From: Acidobacteriota bacterium
GTDB lineage: Bacteria > Acidobacteriota > Blastocatellia > Pyrinomonadales > Pyrinomonadaceae
Assembly: GCA_019639135.1 (NCBI GenBank)
Contig: JAHBSL010000028.1
Location: forward strand, 1-38,286
DNA: 38,286 nucleotides
Reading direction: 5' to 3'
The notes below the pieces were generated by a model. It did no database searches. It was given only the letters and a program-made list of their open reading frames with translations, and had not been told where the DNA came from. The position numbers and the translations under genes are program-made. Below are positions 8,487 to 17,841 of this stretch, piece by piece; the first letter of the stretch is position 1; each line of letters begins with the position of its first letter.

Positions 8487-8920
8487 TCAAGGCGATTCGG
8501 CAAATCGCTTGAAAGCCGCGAGGTATTTTAGCGATTGCTTTCTGAACATGCCGGGCATCAGCCATCCGAAGATCTTCATGAATCCTTTGAACTGAAACTC
8601 GTTCTCGGAGGTGTATAGCGTCCGGCCCTCGCCGAGCGGCTCGAAGCGGTTGCGGACGATATTGAAGACGCCGTCCGCTTCGTAAGTGCCGGCAAACTCG
8701 CGCGGCAGGTCCTTTACCGTGATCGTCTCGATCATCTCGATCTTTCGGCCGTTCATATCGAACTTGAGCCGCGACCTAGCACCGACCTCGCCAGGCGTGC
8801 CCTCGAGATGCTCAAAGCTCTCGAGGCCTTCCACCATTTGTAGAGGTTATCGACACTGTCAAAGAGCGCGACAACCTCGTCCAAAGGTTTCTCAATTTCG
8901 ATAGCTACGTTGTATTTCAT
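8487..8920 (-). pseudogene. SRPBCC (polyketide cyclase/CoxG-like) protein, frameshifted
   Basis: Two frames together make one typical SRPBCC protein of about 144 residues. The ATG at 8920 opens MKYNVAIEIEKPLDEVV and continues to DNLYKW near 8834. The family then continues in another frame from 8837 with EGLESFEHLEGTPGEVGA to the stop at 8487 (KYLAAFKRFAESP). A single missing base at about 8834-8838 explains the break. Read without correction, the upstream frame stops soon after in an unrelated sequence. GAGG lies before the ATG, 11 bases after the amidohydrolase stop, so the two genes were an operon. SRPBCC proteins bind hydrophobic ligands in a helix-grip fold. The lesion may be a true mutation or a sequencing error. 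Confidence 0.8.
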
Positions 8921-8931
8921 AGTTGGCCTCG

Positions 8932-9897
8932 CTATTTGGTCTTGAGCATCAGGTTGAATTCCCTTTCCGTTAGTTTGACCCGCCGTCGGAGGATGTCCAT
9001 ATACTCCTTCGGCGTGTAAAGCGGGTAATCAGTGCCGAACGCGATCCTACTTAGCCCGAGTCTTCGGATATATCTGGCGAGCACGGCGAACTCGTCATCG
9101 GTCAGCTTGCGGATGCCCTCACTGTCCTTATCAAGCGCGACGGCAGAGATATCGAACGTGATCTTGTGCTTATCAAGTTTGGGGTCGGTGTTCAGCTTTT
9201 CGATGAAGGCGTTAAGAAATCCGCGTGTCCTCTGACTGAAACCTCCGGAGGTGCCGAAGTGGGCGATCCGAAGCTCGACTGGTCCGACATCACCAAGGAT
9301 CGACCCGATCAGCAGGTCAATATCCGGCTTGCCGAATCGGCGGTGGCTGTTGTCAAAGTGCATTAGGATCGGCAACTTGTTCGCGGCCGCGAACTCGAAC
9401 ACCTTTTTGACCTTTTCCAGATGCTCCGGCACGGTCAGGTAAACCTGATTGGCGTTGTGGTGAAGCTTGATCCCGTCCATTTTGAGTTGCGTGCGGCACC
9501 GCCCAAGCTCCGCAAGAGCATACTCCCGAAGCGGATCGACGCTGCAAAAGGCGCGCACTTTTTGGGGGTGCTTGTCGCGGGCGGCGGCTACGTAGGCGTT
9601 CTCACGCTCGACGAGTTCGCGTTCGTTCTTAAACCCTCCAAACTCTTGCGAGGAATAAACGTGTGCCATTGAGATGAGGTCGATCCGCCGTACCGCCGTA
9701 TTCTGAATAATTACGTCGATATCGGAGTAATATTCATCCGACCGCGAAAACGGAATGCCCAGGCCCTTCCATATCTTGATCAGCTCTGGACTCAAGATAT
9801 GAACGTGCCCATCGGAGACAGGCTCGGCCGCCTTTGCCGATGCGAAGTGACTCGCGAGGAGCAAGGAGACAAGAATCGCGATGGATCTGGTGAGCAT
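8932..9897 (-). CDS. Secreted amidohydrolase-2-family metal hydrolase
   Basis: About 321 residues with a signal peptide (IAILVSLLLASHFASAKA) and an amidohydrolase TIM barrel. The metal-binding pattern is visible in order: SDGHVHIL near residue 30, GIKLHHN, PILMHFDN, RIAHFGTSGG and the terminal aspartate in AFGTDYPLY. Such enzymes hydrolyse or decarboxylate small organic substrates; no substrate can be assigned. I chose the ATG at 9897 over a TTG two codons upstream. AAGGG lies about eight bases before it. It is followed by the SRPBCC gene after 11 bases. Confidence 0.82.
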   Translation of the reverse strand: MLTRSIAILVSLLLASHFASAKAAEPVSDGHVHILSPELIKIWKGLGIPFSRSDEYYSDIDVIIQNTAVRRIDLISMAHVYSSQEFGGFKNERELVERENAYVAAARDKHPQKVRAFCSVDPLREYALAELGRCRTQLKMDGIKLHHNANQVYLTVPEHLEKVKKVFEFAAANKLPILMHFDNSHRRFGKPDIDLLIGSILGDVGPVELRIAHFGTSGGFSQRTRGFLNAFIEKLNTDPKLDKHKITFDISAVALDKDSEGIRKLTDDEFAVLARYIRRLGLSRIAFGTDYPLYTPKEYMDILRRRVKLTEREFNLMLKTK

Positions 9898-9988
9898 TTT
9901 CAATACCCTTACGATAAAACTCCGATCGCTAAACTCTAAATCCGATCTGGGATCGGCGTCAAATCCACATTTTTTACATAATGTTGAG

Positions 9989-10018
9989 AAAAAGAAAGCG
10001 GCCCATTTGATGGGCCGC
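9989..10018 (-). terminator. Strong Rho-independent terminator after the CHRD/FG-GAP gene
   Basis: On the minus strand a perfect 9-bp stem (GCGGCCCAT/ATGGGCCGC) with a 3-base CAA loop is followed by TTTCTTTTT. It lies 36 bases after the stop at 10055. Confidence 0.88.
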
Positions 10019-10054
10019 CGTATTCAAGCGGGTGTTGTTGATCCCAGCCAGCCG

Positions 10055-11428
10055 CTAACGGGCATCGAACCGATTGACCGTAAAATCTCCGTTCAAACCC
10101 CAGTTGATCACCGAGATCCCGCCAAAACTTCCGTAGATGAAATATGCGGAATCATTTCCTGAATGCGCTGGACGCCATATTGCGATGTCGGTCTTGCCGT
10201 CGCCGTCATAGTCTCCCTGAGTCGGGAAATCATTGGAGCGGCCCCAGGTGATCGTTCGCGTCTGTTGGTTGGAGCTTTGCAAAATCCACCAGACCAAGGG
10301 CGAAGTGCCGGTCGCGCCGGTCCTGGCGACCGCGTAATCAAATTTCCCGTCGCCGTCGTAATCGCCCGGGACGATATAATCGGTGTTGAAATTTCCGAAA
10401 GGCTGAAAAGTAACGCCGCTATCGGAACTTCGACGGATTATGTAGTGATTTGCTGGTGTTTGACCAAACCTATAAACGGCAACATCGAACTTGCCGTCGC
10501 CATCGTAGTCTCCCGGAACGGGAGTATCGAACGCGGTTGTACCGTTCCCGGTCGTGCCAAAAGGCACATACTGCAGCGAATTTGTCGAACTTCGGAGTAT
10601 ATACCACTGCGTTTGGTCCGTCGCTGTTGCCCCGCGGCGGAAAACAGTGAAATCCGTTCTTCCGTCACCATCGTAATCGCGGCTCATCGCTTGGTCACCA
10701 TTGACGCCCCAGGGCACCCACTGGATCGTCAGGTCGGAACTTCTAAGGTTGATGAAGAAGCTCTGCTGGCCCGCCGAAGCCCCTGTCCGGTACATGCAAA
10801 AATCATCCTCGCCATCGCCATCGTAATCGCCGGGGCACGGAAAGTCAGTGTTTGCATTTCCCCATTGAACGGTTTGGTTCGAGGCAAATCCCTGGCTGTT
10901 CTGATTCCAGACAGTGATCTGAGACACGCCGGGCGGTGCAACATTTGGAAACCTAAGGATGCTGAGATCGGTAGCACCGTCGCCATCAAAGTCAAGTACC
11001 CTTCGGAGAGCCACCTGTCCGCGGATCTCGCCGAGCGGGAAATTGGCAGAGTGTATATTCACATAGGTCTGATTCGACTTGAGTGAAGCGATCTGCGTCG
11101 GTGTAATGCTCCGCGTTCCGGTTATTGTGCCGGAAGTGCCGCCGACCGCACCGAGGTCGATCAGTACCCCGGCGTTTGTACCTACCCCGGCCGCACCGTG
11201 AATGTGCGATGCGGTCTGGTTGCTTGAAAGGCCGCTGAACGTGACGGAGAAGCTGATCGTCCCCGCACTTTCATTGAGAAATATCCTGGCAAAACCTTTG
11301 CCGGTGGAGGAGTTTGTGGGTACTTCCTGGGCCGAGTTGATAAATGCCGTAAACGTCTGACCGCTTGCGGCGGAGATGAGAACAGCGAAACAGAAGGCAA
11401 TTGAAAAAAGCCTGATTAAACGCTCCAT
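10055..11428 (-). CDS. Secreted CHRD-domain protein with FG-GAP/VCBS-type repeats
   Basis: A 457-residue exported protein. Residues 1-23 are a signal peptide (LISAASG). Residues about 25-142 form a CHRD domain (AFINSAQEVPTNSSTGKG ... HIHGAAG ... GEIRGQV). The rest is a beta-propeller-like array with six calcium-loop motifs of the form DYDGDGKxD (DFDGDGATDL, DYDGDGEDDF, DYDGDGRTDF, DYDGDGKFDV, DYDGDGKFDY, DYDGDGKTDI). The start at 11428 has GGAGG five bases upstream; a longer frame to 11503 begins with sequence unlike a signal peptide. Proteins of this build are frequent in acidobacteria; their role is unknown, with extracellular calcium-bound adhesion or matrix binding the usual guess. It is divergent from mqnE. 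Confidence 0.88.
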   Translation of the reverse strand: MERLIRLFSIAFCFAVLISAASGQTFTAFINSAQEVPTNSSTGKGFARIFLNESAGTISFSVTFSGLSSNQTASHIHGAAGVGTNAGVLIDLGAVGGTSGTITGTRSITPTQIASLKSNQTYVNIHSANFPLGEIRGQVALRRVLDFDGDGATDLSILRFPNVAPPGVSQITVWNQNSQGFASNQTVQWGNANTDFPCPGDYDGDGEDDFCMYRTGASAGQQSFFINLRSSDLTIQWVPWGVNGDQAMSRDYDGDGRTDFTVFRRGATATDQTQWYILRSSTNSLQYVPFGTTGNGTTAFDTPVPGDYDGDGKFDVAVYRFGQTPANHYIIRRSSDSGVTFQPFGNFNTDYIVPGDYDGDGKFDYAVARTGATGTSPLVWWILQSSNQQTRTITWGRSNDFPTQGDYDGDGKTDIAIWRPAHSGNDSAYFIYGSFGGISVINWGLNGDFTVNRFDAR

Positions 11429-11592
11429 AGAAACCTCCGGGTCGTGACTATACTTGTTTTTCGAACACCTAACTCTCGCACGGATGGGCCGGATTGTAAA
11501 CAATTATTTTCGCAGGTATTGGCCGGGCGGTCGAAAGGCAAAAACCGGCATCAAGTTTCAGGCGAATATTCTGTTAGAATCAGGTTAAAGCA

Positions 11593-12693
<1,101 letters not shown>

Positions 12694-12778
12694 TAAAAAA
12701 GTGTATCAGAAGATCTGGCGGCTTAAGTTAATTAGGTTTGATCCTGATGCAGCGGTTCAAGTAAGTTTCCAAACTTAA

Positions 12779-12799
12779 GGCAGTCCCGGAAGGGCTGCC
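12779..12799 (+). terminator. Stem-loop after mqnE
   Basis: An 8-bp stem (GGCAGTCC/GGGCTGCC, one G-T pair) with a 5-base loop, followed by ATTATCTT. It lies 86 bases after mqnE and 31 before the end of a convergent gene. The T-run is poor, so strength is uncertain. Confidence 0.5.
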
Positions 12800-12829
12800 A
12801 TTATCTTCTCTGCGATAGTAGATTTGGTC

Positions 12830-13294
12830 TTACTCAAAACTCAACGTATCGGTCTTGACGACCTTCCAACGCGGGACTGAGGGCCCGGCAAACTGCGAAT
12901 TCGGGTTCCGCTTCGGCTTTGCCTCGTCCTGCGAACCGCATTCGGGCTTCTCGGGCGGAACGTTGTAGCTGATCACGACCGTACTGAAATCGGCGGGCGG
13001 TGTGCTAGTCGCGATCTCCTGCCGTTCGGCACGCGACGTATGCCGCTTCGAGTCGCGATGATGAACACGAAAGGCCCGTCGCGTATTGCCGGGTTCGGCT
13101 GAATTTAATGATCCGGGATCGCTCGAAACCTCCGTTACGTTCTGCCCTTGTGGTTCCGCCGCCGGACGAACCGTCACGGCAGGCGGCCGCAATTGCGTTA
13201 CCTGCTTTTCGGGAGGCTCCTGTGTTTGCAGATACATCATCAAAGCAAACTGCAGAACACCAATTGTGACGATACCCAAAACCAGCTTGTACAT
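12830..13294 (-). CDS. Membrane-anchored hypothetical protein
   Basis: A 154-residue protein with one N-terminal transmembrane helix (LVLGIVTIGVLQFALMMYL, residues 4-22) and a proline- and charge-rich remainder without recognisable domains. The segment TPPADFSTVVISYNVPPEKPE near residue 100 is the only part that looks ordered. The topology suggests a short anchored periplasmic protein. I do not recognise it. It is convergent with mqnE and followed upstream by the DUF4256 gene on the same strand after 94 bases. Confidence 0.6.
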   Translation of the reverse strand: MYKLVLGIVTIGVLQFALMMYLQTQEPPEKQVTQLRPPAVTVRPAAEPQGQNVTEVSSDPGSLNSAEPGNTRRAFRVHHRDSKRHTSRAERQEIATSTPPADFSTVVISYNVPPEKPECGSQDEAKPKRNPNSQFAGPSVPRWKVVKTDTLSFE

Positions 13295-13388
13295 CTTGTT
13301 ACCCCGCGCCGCCTTAAAGTATGTTCAACACTGTTAGTATAGCAAACCGGGGGAAAGGTTGCATAACAAAACTGCTAAATAAGTTCGC

Positions 13389-13952
13389 TTAAACCCGCAG
13401 CGAACCGCGCCAGCCGCGGGCCGCGTAATATGATTCGGCGCCGTTGTGGTAGATGAAAACATGGCCGTAACGCCAGTCGCCGAAGAGGGCGCCGCCGCGT
13501 TCGCGGATGTCGGCGGGCGTTTCGACCCAGCTTGAGGTCTTGGTATCGACCGGGCCAAAGCTCTGCAGGTGCCGGTACTCCTCTTCCGTCAAGATGCGGA
13601 TGCCCATCTTCGCGGCCATTCCAATGGCACTATGCTTCGGCTTGTGCTCTTTCCGCGAATCGAGCGCCGCCTGGTCATAACAAACGCTCCGCCGCCCCTT
13701 TGGGCTCTCGGCCGAGCAATCAAAGAAGATGAACTCGCCGGTCTTTTTATCGCGGCCAACCACATCCGGCTCGCCGCCCGTCCGCTCCATCTCACCCAGC
13801 GACCAAAGCTTCCCCGCATCCGCCCCAAGCCGCTCCTCCACCTCTCCCCACTTGATCCCCGCATGGCGATTCATATTCGACTCGAATCGTCTCTTGAGTT
13901 CGCTAAGCAACTCACTCTGATCTGCTTGCGACAACTTTCTCTTCACCTTCAT
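13389..13952 (-). CDS. DUF4256-family protein
   Basis: A 187-residue soluble protein that matches DUF4256 along its whole length. Diagnostic blocks are RFESNMNRHAGIKW, LWSLGEMERTGGEPDVVG, FFDCSAESPKGRRSVCYD, LTEEEYRHLQ, DTKTSSWVETPADIR and the end HNGAESYYAARGWRGSLRV. The function of the family is unknown; it is scattered in Firmicutes, Bacteroidota and acidobacteria, often as a single gene. The frame is intact and complete. No operon partner is evident. Confidence 0.88.
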   Translation of the reverse strand: MKVKRKLSQADQSELLSELKRRFESNMNRHAGIKWGEVEERLGADAGKLWSLGEMERTGGEPDVVGRDKKTGEFIFFDCSAESPKGRRSVCYDQAALDSRKEHKPKHSAIGMAAKMGIRILTEEEYRHLQSFGPVDTKTSSWVETPADIRERGGALFGDWRYGHVFIYHNGAESYYAARGWRGSLRV

Positions 13953-14101
13953 ATCTTTCTCTGTGTTTAGGCCTGAAATGAGATTGAGGCTAAAGCCGTC
14001 CGACGCTGACGATTCGACCGCGTTATGAACTTTGTGAGAATGTTTGTTTCAGAGAGAGATTTCTTATCAAGCGTACGAAACTGACCAAACTACGTTGGTC
14101 T

Positions 14102-14611
14102 TTATGGTCGAAATCCCTCGTCAAACCCGATGCGATAACCAGCCGCGAATGCTTCTCTGTCTTTTGGGTTGAACTCATTGGCGGCGCCCTGCGCAGCTAC
14201 GTTTATATGATAGCGGTTTATCGGCCCTGCACCCTCGGCGTAAAATTCGCGCCCGTCTTTCTTCCCTATCCGACGTCCAAACTTCCAGTCGGGACTATCA
14301 CTAATGGACGTTGTTCGAATTGGCGGTGTTGGGGAGACTGCTGGCAAGGTTTTGATTGTCTCCGCCTTGTTTGTTGCAACACTGTTCGCAGCAACGGCGG
14401 CCGTATTGGCGGCAACAGCGGCAGCATTTGCTGCTTTTTGCATCTCGACTTGGGCGGCGGCATTCGCATTCGCCGCGGCATTCGCATTCGACCTTACATC
14501 CGTCTTTTTCATTCTCGAATTTCCGCACATGCAGCCAAGAACTAAAAGAACCATGACAGACAAAACGAAACCTATCACTAATTTTGGACTGGATTGATTT
14601 GAGAATTTCAT
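14102..14611 (-). CDS. Putative lipoprotein with Ala/Asn repeat
   Basis: A 169-residue protein with a hydrophobic N-terminus ending LVLGC (lipobox, Cys27), so probably lipidated by the Lgt/LspA system encoded at 31-32.7 kb. Residues about 40-80 are a low-complexity stretch of Asn and Ala (NANAAANANAAA). The last 60 residues (DWKFGRRIGKKDGREFYAEG ... AFAAGYRIGFDEGFRP) look like a small folded module. I do not recognise the family. Low-complexity DNA in the middle makes several shadow frames. Confidence 0.65.
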   Translation of the reverse strand: MKFSNQSSPKLVIGFVLSVMVLLVLGCMCGNSRMKKTDVRSNANAAANANAAAQVEMQKAANAAAVAANTAAVAANSVATNKAETIKTLPAVSPTPPIRTTSISDSPDWKFGRRIGKKDGREFYAEGAGPINRYHINVAAQGAANEFNPKDREAFAAGYRIGFDEGFRP

Positions 14612-14758
14612 GTATTCAGACTCCCTTCACTCAGTTTCGCAGACAGCCACACAATACATATCCCCAGACGTTGTGGTTTAACACAAGAGGCTGTCCACGC
14701 GAACCAACGGGTGATTACGCCGCACATTATACATCGGTGCCGTTGTCCGCACTAGAGG

Positions 14759-15079
14759 TCAATCAACATCGATCTCGTAGCTTACTAGCCACAGTTCAAG
14801 TTGATCGAGTTTGACCTTCCATCGTTCCTTGAAATCACGCATCCACTGGCGATGTTCATCGGTGTCTTCTATATCAATGACGATCTTTGAGAGCGAGTCG
14901 GTGTAGAGGGTGCCTTCGAAGCGCCAGTAGCCCTCAATGGTAGTTGGCTCGAAGCTGGCGGCTCCGAATCGGTCAACAATTTCTCTTAGGGCCTGCCCAC
15001 GTAGCTTTCGCGGGATCTCGGTCCCATCGTTATACTGTTGGGGTAACAGTATCTCGTAGCGACGAAGTTTGCTGCTCAT
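14759..15079 (-). CDS. Conserved hypothetical protein, second gene of a small two-gene module
   Basis: A 106-residue protein beginning MSSKLRRYEILLPQQYNDG and ending ELWLVSYEIDVD. The pattern 'RYEILLPQQYNDGTEIP', 'ALREIVDRFGAASFEP', 'EGYWRFEGTLYTDSL' resembles a family of small proteins common in cyanobacteria and other environmental bacteria, usually beside a second small gene. No catalytic residues are known to me. The start at 15079 is supported by GGAAGG seven bases upstream; a longer frame to 15118 has none. Its first 50 bases overlap the preceding gene, so the two are almost certainly translated together. A toxin-antitoxin or similar pair is possible but unproven. Confidence 0.65.
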   Translation of the reverse strand: MSSKLRRYEILLPQQYNDGTEIPRKLRGQALREIVDRFGAASFEPTTIEGYWRFEGTLYTDSLSKIVIDIEDTDEHRQWMRDFKERWKVKLDQLELWLVSYEIDVD

Positions 15080-15251
15080 ACGTCGACCTTCCAAATACAG
15101 TGAAATGGTAGCCCTCAAGTGCGAGTGCTTGAAGTGCGGCTTCAGGAACCAATACTTCTCCGCTTGTTAGTAGCTTCCCCGGAAATCGGCCGAGAAGAAA
15201 GCCTAAGGCATCAAGCTCCGTCTCCTTATCATGAAATTTGATCGTGATCAT
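15030..15251 (-). CDS. Small conserved hypothetical protein, first gene of the module
   Basis: A 73-residue protein (MITIKFHDKETELDALGFLL, then GKLLTSGEVLVPEAALQALA and FTVFGRSTYEQ). AGGAG lies five bases before the ATG at 15251. It overlaps the next gene by 50 bases in another frame, which suggests tight translational coupling. No recognised domain. The overlap and size fit an antitoxin or accessory role. Confidence 0.6.
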   Translation of the reverse strand: MITIKFHDKETELDALGFLLGRFPGKLLTSGEVLVPEAALQALALEGYHFTVFGRSTYEQQTSSLRDTVTPTV

Positions 15252-15460
15252 AGAATCTCCTGAAAAATATTATCACAGGGTTCAATGGCCGTTTAAATAA
15301 TTCGAAATGCTCGCGCTCACGGACACATTCGCCCCGGCGGGTGGATTTGTTAGACTGGATGAAACGGTTTCTGCGGCGTTGGCGCATCTGCCCGGGCGGG
15401 CAGGTGCGAAATTTATATTGATCGAGCGGCCGCGGCCGATATCAAGGAGGAAATAATTCT

Positions 15461-16771
15461 ATGAAGAGAACGCAATTTGTGATCGCATTGGCGGCTTCGG
15501 CTATTTTGGCGGGCACGGCGTGTGGGCAGCGGCCGGCCGCAGAGCAGACATCCGCGGCGGATCAGAAAACGGCGGCCGGGCAATGCACGCCGCTTGAGAC
15601 TCGGGCGCCGAATGCGGCCGAGCAGAAGCCGGCATTTGCGGGCCAGACGCGTGCCTGCGGTGTGAAGACTACGGCGGCCATCGAAGTGAGCGTCCTTGCC
15701 AAAGGGCTTGACCGGCCTTGGGCAGTTGAGCCGCTCCCGGACGGAAGCTTTTTGGTTACGGAAAAGCCCGGCCGGATGCGGATCGTTTCGGCCGCTGGGA
15801 AGGTTGGCGAGCCGATCGAGGGCCTGACGCCGGTTGCGCAGGGCGGAGTTACGGCCGAGAGCGGCCAAGGCGGTTTGCCGCCGATCACGGCACGCGGACA
15901 AGGCGGGTTGCTTGATGTTGCTTTGAGCCCAACGTTTGCAAAGGACCGAACAGTTTTCTGGAGCTTTTCCGAACAACGCGAAGGCGGCAGCGGCACAACG
16001 GTAGCACGCGGCGTTTTGAGTGCCGACGGCAGAAAGCTTTCGGACGTCCGTGTTATCTTCCGGGCGATGCCGACCTACAACAACGGCCTGCACTTCGGCT
16101 CTCGGCTCGCCTTTGCTCCGGACGGAAAGCTCTTCATCACGCTCGGCGATCGATTTGACCTCAGGACAATGCGGCCGCTGGCGCAATCGCTTGAGGCCCA
16201 CAACGGCAAGGTCGTCCGCATCAACCCGGACGGCACGGTGCCCACGGACAATCCGTTTGCGGGTAAGGAAGGTGCCTTGGGTGACATCTGGTCCATCGGC
16301 CACCGCAATATCCAATCAGCAGTTTTTGACGACCAGGGCAGGCTCTGGACGGTCGAGCACGGCGCCCGCGGCGGCGATGAACTTAACATGCCCGAAAAGG
16401 GCAAGAACTACGGTTGGCCGGTCGCGACCTACGGCGAGGAATATTCGGGCCAGCCCATCTCGGACCTCACGGCCAAGGAAGGCACCGAGCAGCCGGTCTA
16501 TTACTGGGATCCGGTGATCGCTCCTTCGGGAATGGAGTTTTACACCGGAGCGGCATTTCCCGAATGGAAGGGTAATATTTTCGTCGGCGGGCTCGCCTCG
16601 CAGCGGCTGGTGCGTCTTGTTATGAAAGACGGCCGCGTCGCCGGCGAGGAACACCTTTTGACCGATCGCGGAAGCCGCATCCGCGACGTCCGCCAGGGAC
16701 AGGACGGCTTTCTCTATGTCGTCACCGACGAATCGAACGGCGAGTTGCTACGCATCTCACCAAAAAAATAG
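15461..16771 (+). CDS. PQQ-dependent aldose sugar dehydrogenase (soluble, YliI-like), lipoprotein-type signal
   Basis: A 436-residue six-bladed beta-propeller protein that oxidises aldose sugars with pyrroloquinoline quinone. The N-terminus has a signal ending ILAGTAC (lipobox, Cys21). Residues about 22-70 are an Ala/Gln-rich linker. The catalytic propeller starts near residue 75 (LAKGLDRPWAVEPLPDGSFLVTEK) and holds the family motifs GGLLDVALSPTF, LHFGSRLAFAPDGKLFITLGDR, GDIWSIGHRNIQ and EHGARGGDELN. The last two contribute the catalytic histidine and PQQ-binding arginines in this family. AAGGAGG stands before the ATG, a strong ribosome site. No pqq synthesis genes are in the window, so the cofactor source is unknown. 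Confidence 0.88.
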   Translation: MKRTQFVIALAASAILAGTACGQRPAAEQTSAADQKTAAGQCTPLETRAPNAAEQKPAFAGQTRACGVKTTAAIEVSVLAKGLDRPWAVEPLPDGSFLVTEKPGRMRIVSAAGKVGEPIEGLTPVAQGGVTAESGQGGLPPITARGQGGLLDVALSPTFAKDRTVFWSFSEQREGGSGTTVARGVLSADGRKLSDVRVIFRAMPTYNNGLHFGSRLAFAPDGKLFITLGDRFDLRTMRPLAQSLEAHNGKVVRINPDGTVPTDNPFAGKEGALGDIWSIGHRNIQSAVFDDQGRLWTVEHGARGGDELNMPEKGKNYGWPVATYGEEYSGQPISDLTAKEGTEQPVYYWDPVIAPSGMEFYTGAAFPEWKGNIFVGGLASQRLVRLVMKDGRVAGEEHLLTDRGSRIRDVRQGQDGFLYVVTDESNGELLRISPKK

Positions 16772-16806
16772 CTCGGGCCGAAGACCATCTCTATCAGTTG
16801 CTGCTG

Positions 16807-16826
16807 CGGCTCGCTTAGGCGAGCCG
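16807..16826. terminator. Palindromic stem-loop between convergent genes
   Basis: A perfect 8-bp stem (CGGCTCGC/GCGAGCCG) with loop TTAG that contains the DoxX stop codon. It lies 36 bases after the sugar dehydrogenase. No T-run on either side, so termination is uncertain. Confidence 0.4.
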
Positions 16827-17186
16827 TCGGCTTTCGGGCCGGAGGTACCAGGAGACGACGGTCAGGACAAGCAGCACAGCGGTCGGGAGCAGTGTCATAA
16901 AACCGTCGCCGATTGCTATGTGAGAAAAGAGTGCTCCCGACGCGACGAAGAAGAAACCCGCATACGCCCACTCTTTCAGTAGCGGCATTCGGGGTGCGAT
17001 CAAAACGATCACGCCAAGAATTTTCCAAACGCCGAGCAGCAACAGCAAATACCGCGGATACCCCAGCCGGCCAAAGCTATGCAAGACCTCCGGCATTTTG
17101 ATGAGCTGCAAAACCGCACTAGCCAGCATCCCCACGCAAAGCCAAAGCGTCGCGACCCAATAAGCAACTACTCTCCGATCGACCAT
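16815..17186 (-). CDS. DoxX-like small integral membrane protein
   Basis: A 123-residue protein with four predicted transmembrane helices (WVATLWLCVGMLASAVLQL, YLLLLLGVWKILGVIVLIA, WAYAGFFFVASGALFSHIA, FMTLLPTAVLLVLTVVSWYL). The motif HSFGRLGYPRYLLLLLGVWKI is typical of the DoxX-like family, whose function is poorly known. Complete and in frame. It marks the border between ordinary genes and the accessory patch that begins at about 17.2 kb. Confidence 0.8.
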   Translation of the reverse strand: MVDRRVVAYWVATLWLCVGMLASAVLQLIKMPEVLHSFGRLGYPRYLLLLLGVWKILGVIVLIAPRMPLLKEWAYAGFFFVASGALFSHIAIGDGFMTLLPTAVLLVLTVVSWYLRPESRRLA

Positions 17187-17210
17187 AACCCATTATCGAC
17201 CAGAAATAGT

Positions 17211-17332
17211 CGCAGAGTCACGGAGCACACTGCAAAGAAATCTTAGTGCTTTCCATGCAAGATAGGCAGCAGCATTCTAACTTAGAAGCCTAAATAACCA
17301 ATCTCAAAAAACTCTGTGCTCTCTGTGGTGAA
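17211..17332. repeat. 'CTCTGTG'-type intergenic repeat remnants
   Basis: GTGCTCCGTGACTCTGCG (minus strand, 17211-17228) and a run of CTCTGTG units at 17312-17332 (plus strand) belong to the same simple repeat style seen between genes in many environmental genomes. They face each other across about 85 bases without coding potential. Confidence 0.35.
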
Positions 17333-17336
17333 TTCC

Positions 17337-17412
17337 CTATTCTTCATCCGCTTCGATCTTGGGTGTGCCCGTCTTTACTTCGCCGTCGCGTCGTAGTTGG
17401 TGGCAATGGCCG
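17337..17412 (-). pseudogene. Orphan C-terminal tail of a DHFR-family gene
   Basis: This stretch reads RRDGEVKTGTPKIEADEE and a stop. It matches the end of the intact DHFR-family protein at 18114 (ERNGEVKTGAPRIEQSA). At DNA level the shared core around CGACGGCGAAGTAAAGAC is about 17 of 18 identical. Only about 20 codons remain, with a frameshift at the 5' side and no start. It begins five bases after the PIN stop, so the toxin/antitoxin pair lies between this tail and the intact gene's own 3' end. Confidence 0.7.
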
Positions 17413-17417
17413 ATAGG

Positions 17418-17822
17418 TTAGATCAAGTCGTCCACGATCACAACTTCGATGTCGGACAATCTTCTGAAGTTGGGGTCGTTCGTAACGAAGTATCCGCAAC
17501 TTGCCGCAATTGCGGTGGCGGCATGAATCGCATCCGGGGTCTTGAAGTTTTGTAAAGCCCTTAACCGAGCGGCGTCTTTGAGGATCTGTGTCGTGATCTC
17601 GAAGAGCTCGATCTGAGAAACGGTAAGTAATTTAGTGTAAGCCTGAACCAGCCTCTGATCGTTTTCCTACGTAGGCTTTACGGTAGTTTCAAGCAAAGTG
17701 AGGTTGCTCGTTACGACCTCAATTGCATCCTTGCGTACCGTAAGCCAAAACGCTCTTAATGTAGGCCAGTAATCTGCGTGTTTTTCAACGCTGTATATCA
17801 GCGGAGCTGTATCAAGGTAAAC
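17418..17822 (-). pseudogene. PIN-domain toxin (VapC-like), inactivated
   Basis: Read from VYLDTAPLIYSVEKHADY to VVIVDDLI, the sequence gives a nearly complete PIN domain of about 135 residues. Acidic residues in the usual places are present (LDTAPL, LLETTV, TPDAIHAATA, TNDPNF). An in-frame TAG at about 17668-17670 interrupts it after LLETTVKPT, and no ATG, GTG or TTG in frame precedes it. PIN toxins are ribonucleases. The antitoxin-like gene just upstream (17842-18066) is intact and would have been translated first. The stop could be a true nonsense mutation or a read error, but the missing start argues for decay. Confidence 0.78.
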
Positions 17823-17841
17823 CCGCGACGAAGGCGGAAAA

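Noticed and set aside
8395..8565. N-terminal extension of the small membrane ORF to 8565
   Set aside because: It overlaps the SRPBCC coding sequence in a different frame and has no ribosome site.
10163..11086. 307-residue open frame on the plus strand opposite the CHRD/FG-GAP gene
   Set aside because: It is the antisense shadow of a repetitive GDYDGDG-coding gene; the minus frame has signal peptide, ribosome site and terminator.
14304..14597. Ala/Phe-rich 97-residue plus-strand frame opposite the lipoprotein gene
   Set aside because: Low-complexity antisense of the Asn/Ala repeat; no start signal.
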